Shown piece after piece: positions 18,058-28,168 of a stretch of DNA of 64,000 nucleotides (within the stretch, counting starts at the first letter, position 1; each line of letters opens with the position of its first letter). A model generated the notes under the pieces. It worked only from the letters and a program-made list of their open reading frames with translations, was not told where the DNA came from and made no database searches. The position numbers and the translations under genes are program-made. The DNA is from Pectobacterium carotovorum (lineage in GTDB: Bacteria > Pseudomonadota > Gammaproteobacteria > Enterobacterales > Enterobacteriaceae), in NCBI RefSeq assembly GCF_900129615.1, contig NZ_FQWI01000001.1, forward strand, positions 310,001 to 374,000. Reading direction: 5' to 3'.

Positions 18058-19695
18058 GTGAAAACTCGCAAAACAAAACGATGCTTTGTTACCAGTATGA
18101 TTGCCGCAGCAGTGATGGCGTCATGCGTGAATGTTCAGGCTGCTACTGTACCTGCCGGTGTTGAGCTGGCGAAAGAGCAGGTTCTGGTGAGAAACAATGG
18201 CGCTGAGGTGTCATCACTGGATCCGCATAAAATAGAAGGTGTGCCGGAATCCAACGTCGCGCGCGATCTATATGAAGGGTTGGTGATTTCCGATCCGGAT
18301 GGACACCCGATTCCTGGCGTGGCTGAGCGTTGGGAAAGCAGCGATTTTAAAGTCTGGACATTCCATTTACGCAAAGACGCCAAATGGTCGAATGGCGAAC
18401 CGGTTACCGCACAAGATTTCGTTTATAGCTGGCAGCGTCTGGCCGATCCGAAAACCGTTTCTCCTTATGCTAGCTATTTGCAATATGGTCATCTGCTGAA
18501 TATTGATGACATTATCGCCAGCAAAAAATCTCCCGATACACTGGGCGTAAAAGCACTCGACGACCATACGCTGGAAGTGACATTAAGCGAGCCGATCCCT
18601 TACTTTTATAAATTACTGAATCACTCATCTCTGTCTCCGGTAAATAAAGCGGCGGTAGAGAAGTTTGGTGATAAATGGACCCAGCCGGAAAATTGGGTAG
18701 GGAATGGCGCCTACCGCCTGAAATCCTGGGTCGTGAATGAGCGGCTTGTGCTGGAGCGTAATACCCAATATTGGGATAACGCCAAGACCGTGATTAATCA
18801 GGTCACCTATCTGCCGATTGCTTCTGAAGTGACAGATGTTAACCGTTACCGTGCGGGTGAAATTGATGTCACCAATAATAAGTTGCCCATTGAGCTATTT
18901 CAGAAGCTAAAAAAAGAAATCCCACAAGAAGTTAACATCAATCCCTACCTCTGCACGTATTATTACGAAATCAATAATCAGAAACCGCCATTTAACGATG
19001 TTCGGGTACGTACGGCTCTGCGCATGGGGCTTGATCAAGACATATTGACCAACAAAGTGAAAAATCAGGGCGATATTCCTGCCTATGGTTATATTCCTCC
19101 GTTTACGGACGGCTTGAAAGCGCATACGCCAGAGTGGTTTACCTGGCCACAGGCGAAACGTAATGAAGAAGCGAAAAAACTGTTGGCGGAAGCGGGCTAT
19201 ACCGCAGAGAAACCGCTGACGTTTAATTTGCTCTATAACTCGTCAGATTTGCATAAAAAAATGGCGATTGCGGCGGCATCGATCTGGAAACAGAATCTGG
19301 GCGTTGACGCGAAGTTGGAAAACCAGGAATGGAAAACTTATCTCAGCACGCGTCATCAAGGCAATTATGACGTTGCGCGTGCCGGATGGTGTGCGGACTA
19401 TAACGAACCGACATCGTTCCTGAATAGCATGCTGTCAGACAGTAGTAACAACACGGCGCATTATAAGAGCGCGGCGTTCGACAAGCTGATGGAGCAGGCG
19501 GTTCAGGCGAAAACGGACGATGAACGTGCGCAAGTTTATCAGCAGGCAGAATCGCAGTTGGATAAAGATGCGGCGATTGTACCGGTCTATTATTACGCGA
19601 ACGCTAGACTGATAAAACCTTATGTCGGTGGTATTACTGGCAAGGATCCGTTGGATAATCTACGGGTGAAGGATCTCTATATCATTAAGCATTAA
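18058..19695 (+). CDS. oppA: Oligopeptide ABC transporter substrate-binding protein OppA, copy 1
   Basis: This periplasmic peptide-binding protein of family SBP_bac_5 gives 545 residues from GTG 18058, or 556 from the ATG at 18025. I prefer the GTG because it aligns the signal peptide with the next paralogue (…SCVNVQA then ATVPAGV) and has CAGGGG upstream. It is highly similar to the following gene over its whole length: GAEVSSLDPHKIEGVPESNVARDL, DFVYSWQRLADPKT and GWCADYNEPTSFLNSMLSDSS are shared. Differences cluster in places such as LLNHSSLSPVNKA against LPVYVAMSPINKA near residue 185, which could alter peptide preference (inference). A hairpin at 19768-19794 separates the two copies. Confidence 0.92.
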   Translation: MKTRKTKRCFVTSMIAAAVMASCVNVQAATVPAGVELAKEQVLVRNNGAEVSSLDPHKIEGVPESNVARDLYEGLVISDPDGHPIPGVAERWESSDFKVWTFHLRKDAKWSNGEPVTAQDFVYSWQRLADPKTVSPYASYLQYGHLLNIDDIIASKKSPDTLGVKALDDHTLEVTLSEPIPYFYKLLNHSSLSPVNKAAVEKFGDKWTQPENWVGNGAYRLKSWVVNERLVLERNTQYWDNAKTVINQVTYLPIASEVTDVNRYRAGEIDVTNNKLPIELFQKLKKEIPQEVNINPYLCTYYYEINNQKPPFNDVRVRTALRMGLDQDILTNKVKNQGDIPAYGYIPPFTDGLKAHTPEWFTWPQAKRNEEAKKLLAEAGYTAEKPLTFNLLYNSSDLHKKMAIAAASIWKQNLGVDAKLENQEWKTYLSTRHQGNYDVARAGWCADYNEPTSFLNSMLSDSSNNTAHYKSAAFDKLMEQAVQAKTDDERAQVYQQAESQLDKDAAIVPVYYYANARLIKPYVGGITGKDPLDNLRVKDLYIIKH

Positions 19696-19767
19696 TCCGC
19701 TGTTGTTTACGGTTTGATGCAAATGAAGTGAGCAAGCAGTGATTAATTTGGTGTTTAATCTCTGGTT

Positions 19768-19794
19768 ACCCATTCCTGCCATGTGGGAATGGGT
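19768..19794 (+). terminator. Hairpin between the two oppA genes
   Basis: Stem ACCCATTCC (19768-19776) pairs with 19786-19794. There is no strong T-run, so it may be a partial terminator or an mRNA-stability element rather than a full stop. Confidence 0.4.
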
Positions 19795-19886
19795 CGTGAG
19801 TCGAATCGATTAATCGTTTTCTCACAGTGCTCTAATTCAGGAATCGTGCTGGGATAACTAACACGACAACATTACAGGAGAAAATA

Positions 19887-21524
19887 ATGACACACATCAC
19901 AACTAAAAAAAGAGTAGCTGCCGCTATTATCGCGGCATTAAGTAGCACGATGGCTGTTTCTGCCTTTGCCGCGACCGTTCCCGCAGGCGTTCAGTTAGCA
20001 GAAAAACAGGAATTGGTTCGTAACAACGGTGCTGAAGTATCCTCTCTTGACCCGCATAAAATCGAAGGCGTGCCGGAATCCAACGTGTCGCGCGACCTGC
20101 TGGAAGGGTTGGTGATTTCCGACGTTAACGGCAAAACCAGTCCCGGCGTAGCAGAAAGCTGGGATAACAAAGATTTTAAAGTGTGGACATTCCACCTGCG
20201 TAAAGATGCCAAATGGTCCAACGGTGAGCCGGTTACCGCACACGATTTCGTCTATAGCTGGCAGCGTCTGGCCGATCCAAAGACGGCATCGCCTTACGCC
20301 AGCTATCTGCAATATGGTCATCTGCTGAATATCGATGACATCATCGCCGGCAAAAAATCTCCAGATACGCTGGGCGTAAAAGCGATCGACGATCATACCT
20401 TTGAGGTGACGCTCTCCGAAGCGGTGCCTTACTTCTATAAGCTGCCTGTTTACGTTGCGATGTCCCCAATCAATAAAGCCGTCGTTGAAAAATTCGGTGA
20501 AAAATGGACGCAGCCGCAAAACTGGGTCGGCAATGGTGCTTACAAGCTGAAAAGCTGGGTCGTAAACGAAAAAATGGTGCTGGAGCGTAACCCGCAATAT
20601 TGGGACAACGCCCATACCGTGATTAACCAAGTGACGTATTTGCCGATCGCGTCTGAAGTGACGGACGTTAACCGCTACCGCAGCGGTGAAATTGACATGA
20701 CGTACAACAACCTGCCGATCGAACTCTTCCAAAAGCTGAAGAAAGAAATCCCGGATGAAGTGAAGGTTAACCCGTACCTGTGTACCTACTACTACGAAGT
20801 TAACAACCAGAAGCCGCCGTTTAACGACGTACGAGTCCGTACCGCGCTGCGTCTGGGTCTGAGCCAGGATATTCTGACCAACAAGGTGAAGAATCAGGGC
20901 GACATTCCTGCCTATGGTTTTGTTCCTCCGTATATCGATGGCCTGAAAGCGTCAGTACCGGAGTGGTTCACCTGGCCACAGGCGAAACGTAATGAAGAAG
21001 CGAAAAAACTGTTGGCAGAAGCGGGCTATACCGCCGACAAACCGCTGACGTTGAACCTGCTGTACAACACCTCCGATCTGCATAAAAAGATGGCGATTGC
21101 CGCGGCTTCTATTTGGAAACAGAATATCGGTGTGGACGTTAAGCTGGAAAACCAGGAATGGAAAACCTTCCTCAGCACCCGTCATCAGGGAACCTATGAT
21201 GTTGCACGTGCCGGATGGTGTGCGGACTATAACGAACCTTCAACCTTCCTGAACAGCATGCTGTCCGACAGCAGCAGTAACACCTCACACTATAAGAGCA
21301 AAGAGTTTGATGCACTGGTGGCGAAATCCTTGCAGGTGAAAACCGATGAGGAGCGCGCTGCGGTTTACCAGCAGGCGGAGTCGCAGCTGGATAAAGACGC
21401 TGTCACCATACCGGTCTATTACTATGCGAATACCCGACTGGTGAAACCTTATGTTGGTGGATTAACGGGCAACGATCCGCAGGATAATGTTTACGTGAAA
21501 GATCTTTATATCATCAAGCACTAA
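19887..21524 (+). CDS. oppA: Oligopeptide ABC transporter substrate-binding protein OppA, copy 2
   Basis: The precursor has 545 residues with signal peptide MTHITTKKRVAAAIIAALSS…VSAFA. It captures periplasmic oligopeptides for OppBCDF. A strong ribosome site (AGGAGA) precedes the ATG, and the codon choice is more GC-ending than in copy 1, suggesting high expression. It lies 53 bases before oppB, so it is the copy placed as in the standard oppABCDF operon. oppA is a well-known target of the sRNA GcvB in enterics; I did not map a pairing site here. Confidence 0.96.
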   Translation: MTHITTKKRVAAAIIAALSSTMAVSAFAATVPAGVQLAEKQELVRNNGAEVSSLDPHKIEGVPESNVSRDLLEGLVISDVNGKTSPGVAESWDNKDFKVWTFHLRKDAKWSNGEPVTAHDFVYSWQRLADPKTASPYASYLQYGHLLNIDDIIAGKKSPDTLGVKAIDDHTFEVTLSEAVPYFYKLPVYVAMSPINKAVVEKFGEKWTQPQNWVGNGAYKLKSWVVNEKMVLERNPQYWDNAHTVINQVTYLPIASEVTDVNRYRSGEIDMTYNNLPIELFQKLKKEIPDEVKVNPYLCTYYYEVNNQKPPFNDVRVRTALRLGLSQDILTNKVKNQGDIPAYGFVPPYIDGLKASVPEWFTWPQAKRNEEAKKLLAEAGYTADKPLTLNLLYNTSDLHKKMAIAAASIWKQNIGVDVKLENQEWKTFLSTRHQGTYDVARAGWCADYNEPSTFLNSMLSDSSSNTSHYKSKEFDALVAKSLQVKTDEERAAVYQQAESQLDKDAVTIPVYYYANTRLVKPYVGGLTGNDPQDNVYVKDLYIIKH

Positions 21525-21577
21525 TAATAATGGCTGGCGCACGCTGTTGTGCTGCCAGCCTTTTATAGGTACGAGCA

Positions 21578-22498
21578 ATGTTAAAATTTATTCTTCGCCG
21601 CTGTTTAGAGGCGATTCCGACACTATTTATCCTGATCACCATCTCGTTTTTCATGATGCGATTGGCACCCGGTAGCCCTTTTACCGGTGAGCGTAACTTA
21701 CCGCCGGAAGTGATGGCGAATATTGAAGCCAAATACCATCTGAACGATCCTATCATGACGCAGTACGGTAACTACTTGCTGCAATTGGTGCAGGGTGATT
21801 TCGGCCCTTCCTTTAAATACAAAGACTATTCCGTGAACGATCTGGTCGCGACGTCTTTCCCGGTTTCTGCAAAACTGGGGGCTGCTGCATTTATTCTGGC
21901 GGTTATTTTTGGTGTGAGTGCTGGTGTGATCGCCGCGCTGAATCAGAATACGAAATGGGACTATACCGTGATGGGCTTTGCCATGACGGGGGTGGTGATA
22001 CCCAGCTTTGTTGTCGCGCCGTTACTGGTGCTGATTTTTGCCATTACGCTGCGGTGGCTGCCCGGTGGTGGCTGGAACGGCGGGGCACCCAAATATATGA
22101 TTTTACCGATGGTGGCGCTGTCGTTGTCTTATATCGCCAGCATCGCGCGTATTACTCGGGGATCGATGATCGAGGTTTTACACTCTAACTTTATCCGCAC
22201 CGCGCGCGCCAAAGGGCTGCCGATGCGCCGCATCGTTCTGCGCCATGCGTTAAAGCCAGCGTTGCTGCCTGTGCTTTCCTATATGGGGCCGGCGTTTGTG
22301 GGGATTATTACCGGTTCGATGGTGATTGAAACCATTTTTGGTTTACCCGGCATTGGGCAACTGTTTGTGAACGGCGCACTGAACCGTGACTATTCACTGG
22401 TACTGAGTCTGACGATTCTGGTCGGCGGCTTAACTATTTTATTTAATGCGATCATTGACGTGCTCTACGCTGTTATCGATCCGAAAATTCGCTATTAA
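21578..22498 (+). CDS. oppB: Oligopeptide ABC transporter permease OppB
   Basis: A permease of 306 residues with six membrane segments. The first is residues 9-28 (AIPTLFILITISFFMMRLAPG). The EAA loop that contacts the ATPases is FIRTARAKGLPMRRIVLRHALKPALLPVLS. It pairs with OppC to form the channel. It lies 53 bases after oppA and 11 bases before oppC. Confidence 0.97.
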   Translation: MLKFILRRCLEAIPTLFILITISFFMMRLAPGSPFTGERNLPPEVMANIEAKYHLNDPIMTQYGNYLLQLVQGDFGPSFKYKDYSVNDLVATSFPVSAKLGAAAFILAVIFGVSAGVIAALNQNTKWDYTVMGFAMTGVVIPSFVVAPLLVLIFAITLRWLPGGGWNGGAPKYMILPMVALSLSYIASIARITRGSMIEVLHSNFIRTARAKGLPMRRIVLRHALKPALLPVLSYMGPAFVGIITGSMVIETIFGLPGIGQLFVNGALNRDYSLVLSLTILVGGLTILFNAIIDVLYAVIDPKIRY

Positions 22499-22509
22499 TT
22501 GGGGGCGTT

Positions 22510-23418
22510 ATGTTTTGGAATCGAAAAAACGTTGAAGCGTTAGAGAACTTCACCGAGCAGGCTGAGATTGAAGGGCGCAGTTTGTGGCAGGATGCGCGTC
22601 TGCGCTTTATCCACAACCGTGCGGCGCTGGCCAGTCTGTTTGTTTTAGCTGTGATTACCGTGTTCGTGATTTTCGCCCCGATGTTATCTGCATTTGACTA
22701 CGCGGATACCGACTGGGGAATGATGTCAGCCGCGCCGGATATGACATCTGGCCACTACTTTGGTACGGATTCCTCCGGTCGTGATCTGCTGGTACGTGTT
22801 GCCATCGGTGGACGTGTGTCGCTGATGGTTGGCGTAGCCGCGGCGCTGGTTGCCGTAATCGTCGGAACGCTGTATGGCGCGATGTCAGGTTATCTGGGCG
22901 GGAAAGTGGATTCGGTGATGATGCGTCTGCTGGAAATCCTCAACTCATTCCCGTTCATGTTCTTCGTTATTCTGCTGGTGACGTTCTTCGGGCAGAACAT
23001 GCTGTTGATCTTCGTGGCTATCGGTATGGTGTCCTGGCTGGATATGGCGCGTATCGTGCGCGGCCAGACGCTGAGCCTGAAACGTAAAGAGTTCATTGAA
23101 GCGGCGATGGTTTCCGGTGTCTCCACGCGCGGTATCGTATTACGCCACGTTGTGCCTAACGTGCTGGGTGTGGTGGTCGTTTACGCCTCTCTGCTGGTGC
23201 CAAGTATGATCCTGTTCGAGTCCTTCCTGAGCTTCCTGGGTCTGGGAACGCAGGAACCGTTAAGCAGCTGGGGGGCCTTGCTGAATGATGGTGCGAACTC
23301 AATGGAAGTGTCGCCGTGGTTACTGTTCTATCCGGCGGCGTTTTTGGTTGTCACGCTGTTTTGTTTTAACTTTATCGGCGATGGCCTGCGTGATGCCCTC
23401 GACCCGAAAGATCGCTGA
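22510..23418 (+). CDS. oppC: Oligopeptide ABC transporter permease OppC
   Basis: The second permease subunit has 302 residues. A cytoplasmic N-terminal tail of about 40 residues precedes the first membrane helix (ALASLFVLAVITVFVIFAPML). HYFGTDSSGRDLLVRV is the conserved OppC-type N-terminal motif. The EAA loop reads EAAMVSGVSTRGIVLRHVVPNVLG. GGGGGCG upstream serves as ribosome site. It is the partner of OppB. Confidence 0.97.
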   Translation: MFWNRKNVEALENFTEQAEIEGRSLWQDARLRFIHNRAALASLFVLAVITVFVIFAPMLSAFDYADTDWGMMSAAPDMTSGHYFGTDSSGRDLLVRVAIGGRVSLMVGVAAALVAVIVGTLYGAMSGYLGGKVDSVMMRLLEILNSFPFMFFVILLVTFFGQNMLLIFVAIGMVSWLDMARIVRGQTLSLKRKEFIEAAMVSGVSTRGIVLRHVVPNVLGVVVVYASLLVPSMILFESFLSFLGLGTQEPLSSWGALLNDGANSMEVSPWLLFYPAAFLVVTLFCFNFIGDGLRDALDPKDR

Positions 23419-23429
23419 GGAATATCAAC

Positions 23430-24425
23430 ATGAGCAAAATTGAGTTAACTGGCGCGCACGACGCGCTGCTACATGTTCAGGATCTCCGGGTAACGTTCAA
23501 AACGCAGGACGGTGATGTGACGGCGGTTAACGACCTGAACTTCACGCTCAATGCCGGTGAAACGCTGGGGATTGTTGGGGAATCTGGCTCCGGTAAATCA
23601 CAAACCGCGTTTGCGTTGATGGGGCTACTCGCGCGTAATGGTCGTATTGGCGGCTCGGCGCGTTTTCGTGGCAAAGAGATTCTCAATTTGCCGGAAAGCC
23701 AACTGAATAAGCTGCGTGCTGAAGAAATCAGTATGATTTTCCAGGACCCGATGACCTCGCTGAACCCGTATATGCGCGTCGGCGAACAGCTGATGGAAGT
23801 GCTGATGTTGCACAAACGCCTGAGCAAAAGCGAAGCGTTTGAAGAGTCGGTCAAAATGCTGGATGCGGTCAAAATGCCGGAAGCGCGCAAGCGCATGAAG
23901 ATGTATCCGCATGAGTTTTCCGGCGGGATGCGTCAGCGCGTGATGATCGCAATGGCGCTGCTGTGCCGTCCGAAGCTGCTGATTGCCGATGAACCGACCA
24001 CGGCATTGGATGTAACGGTTCAGGCGCAGATTATGACGCTGCTGAACGAGCTGAAGCGCGAGTTTAATACCGCCATCATCATGATTACCCATGATCTGGG
24101 CGTGGTCGCCGGTATTTGTGACAAAGTGCTGGTGATGTATGCCGGGCGCACGATGGAATACGGTGTTGCACGCGATGTCTTTTATCACCCGAGCCACCCG
24201 TATTCCGTCGGCCTGCTTAATGCTGTGCCACGTCTGGATGCGGAAGATGAAGTGCTGGCAACCATTCCGGGTAATCCGCCTAACTTATTACGCTTGCCGA
24301 AAGGGTGTCCGTTCCAACCCCGCTGCCCGTATGCGATGGATGTCTGCCATAGCGCACCGGCGCTGGAATCTTTTGGTGATGGCCGCTTGCGCGCCTGCTT
24401 TAGAGCGATTGAGGAGGTGGTATGA
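23430..24425 (+). CDS. oppD: Oligopeptide ABC transporter ATP-binding protein OppD
   Basis: The ATPase has 331 residues. Walker A is GESGSGKSQ, the signature motif FSGGMRQRVMIAMAL, and Walker B LLIADEPTTALD, with the H-loop ITHDLGV. The C-terminal oligopeptide-transporter extension holds a cysteine cluster, GCPFQPRCPYAMDVCHSAPALE, which in relatives binds an iron-sulfur cluster. It forms a heterodimer with OppF, whose start overlaps its stop by four bases. Confidence 0.97.
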   Translation: MSKIELTGAHDALLHVQDLRVTFKTQDGDVTAVNDLNFTLNAGETLGIVGESGSGKSQTAFALMGLLARNGRIGGSARFRGKEILNLPESQLNKLRAEEISMIFQDPMTSLNPYMRVGEQLMEVLMLHKRLSKSEAFEESVKMLDAVKMPEARKRMKMYPHEFSGGMRQRVMIAMALLCRPKLLIADEPTTALDVTVQAQIMTLLNELKREFNTAIIMITHDLGVVAGICDKVLVMYAGRTMEYGVARDVFYHPSHPYSVGLLNAVPRLDAEDEVLATIPGNPPNLLRLPKGCPFQPRCPYAMDVCHSAPALESFGDGRLRACFRAIEEVV

Positions 24426-25456
24426 ACAACGCGGACGAAAAAAAGGTGTTGTTAGAAGTGGACGATCTGAAAGTCCACTTTGACGTCAGAGATGATAAGC
24501 AGTGGTTCTGGCAGCCGCCGAAAAAACTGAAAGCGGTCGATGGTGTGACGCTGCGTTTATATGAAGGCGAAACGCTGGGCGTGGTGGGCGAGTCTGGCTG
24601 CGGCAAGTCTACGCTGGCGCGTGCCATTATCGGTCTGGTAAAAGCGACCGACGGACGCGTCACCTGGCTGGGGAAAGACCTGCTGGGCATGAGCGCCGAT
24701 GAGTGGCGCGCCGCGCGTAGTGACATTCAGATGATATTCCAGGATCCGCTGGCATCGCTGAACCCGCGTATGACGATCGGCGAGATTATTGCTGAGCCGT
24801 TAAAGGTTTATCATCCAGAACTGGATCGACAGACGGTAAAGGATCGTGTGAAAGCGATGATGCTGAAGGTTGGGCTGCTGCCAAACCTGATCAACCGCTA
24901 TCCGCATGAATTCTCTGGCGGGCAGTGTCAGCGTATCGGCATCGCACGCGCGCTGATTCTGGAGCCGAAGCTGATTATTTGTGATGAACCGGTTTCCGCA
25001 CTGGACGTGTCGATTCAGGCACAGGTGGTTAACCTGCTGCGTCAGTTGCAGCGTGAAATGCGCCTGTCGCTGATTTTTATCGCCCATGACTTATCGGTTG
25101 TGAAGCACATTTCCGATCGCGTGCTGGTGATGTATCTGGGTCATGCGGTAGAGCTGGGAACGTACGATCAGGTCTATCAAAACCCGCAGCACCCGTATAC
25201 GCGTGCGCTGATGTCTGCTGTGCCGATTCCCGATCCCGATCAGGAACGAAACAAGCAGATACAGCTGCTGGAAGGGGATTTACCGTCACCGATTAATCCG
25301 CCATCGGGCTGTGTGTTCTGCACCCGCTGTCCGATTGTCGGCCCTGAGTGTTCGAAAACCCGACCATTGCTGGAAGGGAGCTTTACGCACGCGGTTTCGT
25401 GTTTGAAGGTCGATCCGCAGGCATTGTTACCGGCGCAGGAAGCAGAAGTTCAGTAA
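24422..25456 (+). CDS. oppF: Oligopeptide ABC transporter ATP-binding protein OppF
   Basis: The second ATPase has 344 residues, slightly longer than E. coli OppF (334) at the C-terminus (DPQALLPAQEAEVQ). Walker A GESGCGKST, signature FSGGQCQRIGIARAL, Walker B LIICDEPVSALD. The C-terminal cluster SGCVFCTRCPIVGPEC mirrors that of OppD. It begins ATGA, overlapping oppD, which indicates translational coupling. A GC-rich hairpin follows at 25483. Confidence 0.97.
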   Translation: MNNADEKKVLLEVDDLKVHFDVRDDKQWFWQPPKKLKAVDGVTLRLYEGETLGVVGESGCGKSTLARAIIGLVKATDGRVTWLGKDLLGMSADEWRAARSDIQMIFQDPLASLNPRMTIGEIIAEPLKVYHPELDRQTVKDRVKAMMLKVGLLPNLINRYPHEFSGGQCQRIGIARALILEPKLIICDEPVSALDVSIQAQVVNLLRQLQREMRLSLIFIAHDLSVVKHISDRVLVMYLGHAVELGTYDQVYQNPQHPYTRALMSAVPIPDPDQERNKQIQLLEGDLPSPINPPSGCVFCTRCPIVGPECSKTRPLLEGSFTHAVSCLKVDPQALLPAQEAEVQ

Positions 25457-25482
25457 CCCGTTTATCGGTGACTGATGTAAAA

Positions 25483-25508
25483 AAGGCGTCTCCTGCGGGA
25501 GACGCCTT
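25483..25508 (+). terminator. Terminator-like hairpin after oppF
   Basis: Perfect 11-bp stem AAGGCGTCTCC (25483-25493) pairs with 25498-25508 around a TGCG loop. The T-run on the plus strand is poor; on the minus strand the preceding A-run would supply one. Confidence 0.65.
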
Positions 25509-25551
25509 GCATTGCTGACAATGTACGTTGAGCGTTGATAATGGATAGATC

Positions 25552-25692
25552 GTAAAGACGCTGTGAATACATCCTTGTACGCTCGAGCCGCGTAGATATG
25601 AATCTCATCCCTGAGATTCACCCTTGCAGGGCCGTCGCAAGCGACGTTCAAAGGCGTTCCTGACGCCTTTGTCCCTGTCGCGGACGCTTTAC
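25552..25692. repeat. Multi-hairpin intergenic element, possible MITE-like repeat
   Basis: This 141-bp segment starts GTAAAGACGC and ends GGACGCTTTAC, imperfect terminal inverted repeats. Inside are three perfect hairpins: TGAATCTCA (25599-25607 with 25612-25620), CGTCGC (25633-25638 with 25641-25646) and AAAGGCGT (25650-25657 with 25663-25670). It also contains GCTCGAGCCGCG. No coding capacity is evident. Only one copy occurs in this window, so repeat status is inferred from structure and from my impression of similar intergenic sequences in soft-rot bacteria. Confidence 0.5.
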
Positions 25693-25774
25693 TCTTCTAT
25701 TCCATTATCACCGTTTTCGTTTCGTAAATAGAATTACCCGAGTTTTCAGACGCTTTGCATTGAGGCGAAACGAA

Positions 25775-27614
<1,840 letters not shown>

Positions 27615-27696
27615 AAAAGCAGCACAGTTCCCTTCTGCAAAGAATTAACAAAGTGTACGCATAGATTTATAAAAGGGGAAATGCCTTTCCTCTGAA

Positions 27697-27823
27697 TATC
27701 CCCGTCATACTTCAAGCTGCATGTACGTTGGCTGCGTTCAGTCACCCGAATCACTTACTTATGTAAGCTCATCGGGATTCCCTCTCTTGCCGCCTTCACG
27801 CAACTCGAATTATTTAGGGGATA
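27697..27823. repeat. ERIC element (127 bp), copy B
   Basis: Full-length ERIC with perfect terminal inverted repeats TATCCCC (27697-27703) and GGGGATA (27817-27823). The core carries the conserved GTCATACTTCAAGCTGC and CTTCACGCAACTCGAAT also found in copy A. It lies between the divergent cls and yciY genes. Confidence 0.9.
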
Positions 27824-27866
27824 AACGTTATATAAGAAGAGAATGGCGGAGAGCGTGATTCACTGA

Positions 27867-27894
27867 TTGTCGTCACGCAGTCGGGGGGTATAAT
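27867..27894 (+). promoter_or_regulatory. Putative yciY promoter
   Basis: TTGTCG (27867-27872), a 16-base spacer and a perfect TATAAT (27889-27894) lie 34 bases before the yciY start and 44 bases after the ERIC end. Confidence 0.55.
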
Positions 27895-27927
27895 GCCCAG
27901 CGCGAGTGGATTAACAAGAGTCGCATA

Positions 27928-28104
27928 ATGAAACGCAGTCGGAATGAAGTGGGTCGCTGGCGGATGCTACGTCAGGTCCAGCGTAGAAGAAGTCGCTGGT
28001 TGGAGGCTCAATCACGTACGTATCGTCATATTCGCTCTGCCCGTTATCTGCAACAAAAGCAGCAACGACGAGCATTGCTCTATGCGGTAACCTACGACTG
28101 GTAA
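27928..28104 (+). CDS. yciY: Small basic protein YciY
   Basis: A 58-residue frame begins MKRSRNEVGRWRMLRQVQRR and is very rich in Arg and Gln. The N-terminal half is nearly identical to what I recall of E. coli YciY (57 residues, MKRSRTEVGRWRM…), and the gene holds the same place upstream of cls on the opposite strand. A good promoter precedes it and a strong terminator follows at 28115, which supports it as a real gene. Its function is unknown; the charge suggests nucleic-acid binding (inference). Confidence 0.8.
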   Translation: MKRSRNEVGRWRMLRQVQRRRSRWLEAQSRTYRHIRSARYLQQKQQRRALLYAVTYDW

Positions 28105-28114
28105 GCCAGTGAGG

Positions 28115-28147
28115 AAAATAGCGACCCGAGGTATGGTCGCTATTTTT
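28115..28147. terminator. Terminator between yciY and the chemoreceptor gene
   Basis: Stem AAATAGCGACC pairs with GGTCGCTATTT around CGAGGTAT, with a T7 run on the plus strand and an A-run on the other side, so it may serve both convergent genes. Confidence 0.85.
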
Positions 28148-28168
28148 TTAGCTTATTCCCTTATCGGC

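Noticed and set aside
19995-20732. Open frame of 245 codons on the minus strand inside oppA copy 2
   Set aside because: Shadow of highly biased coding sequence; no family resemblance.
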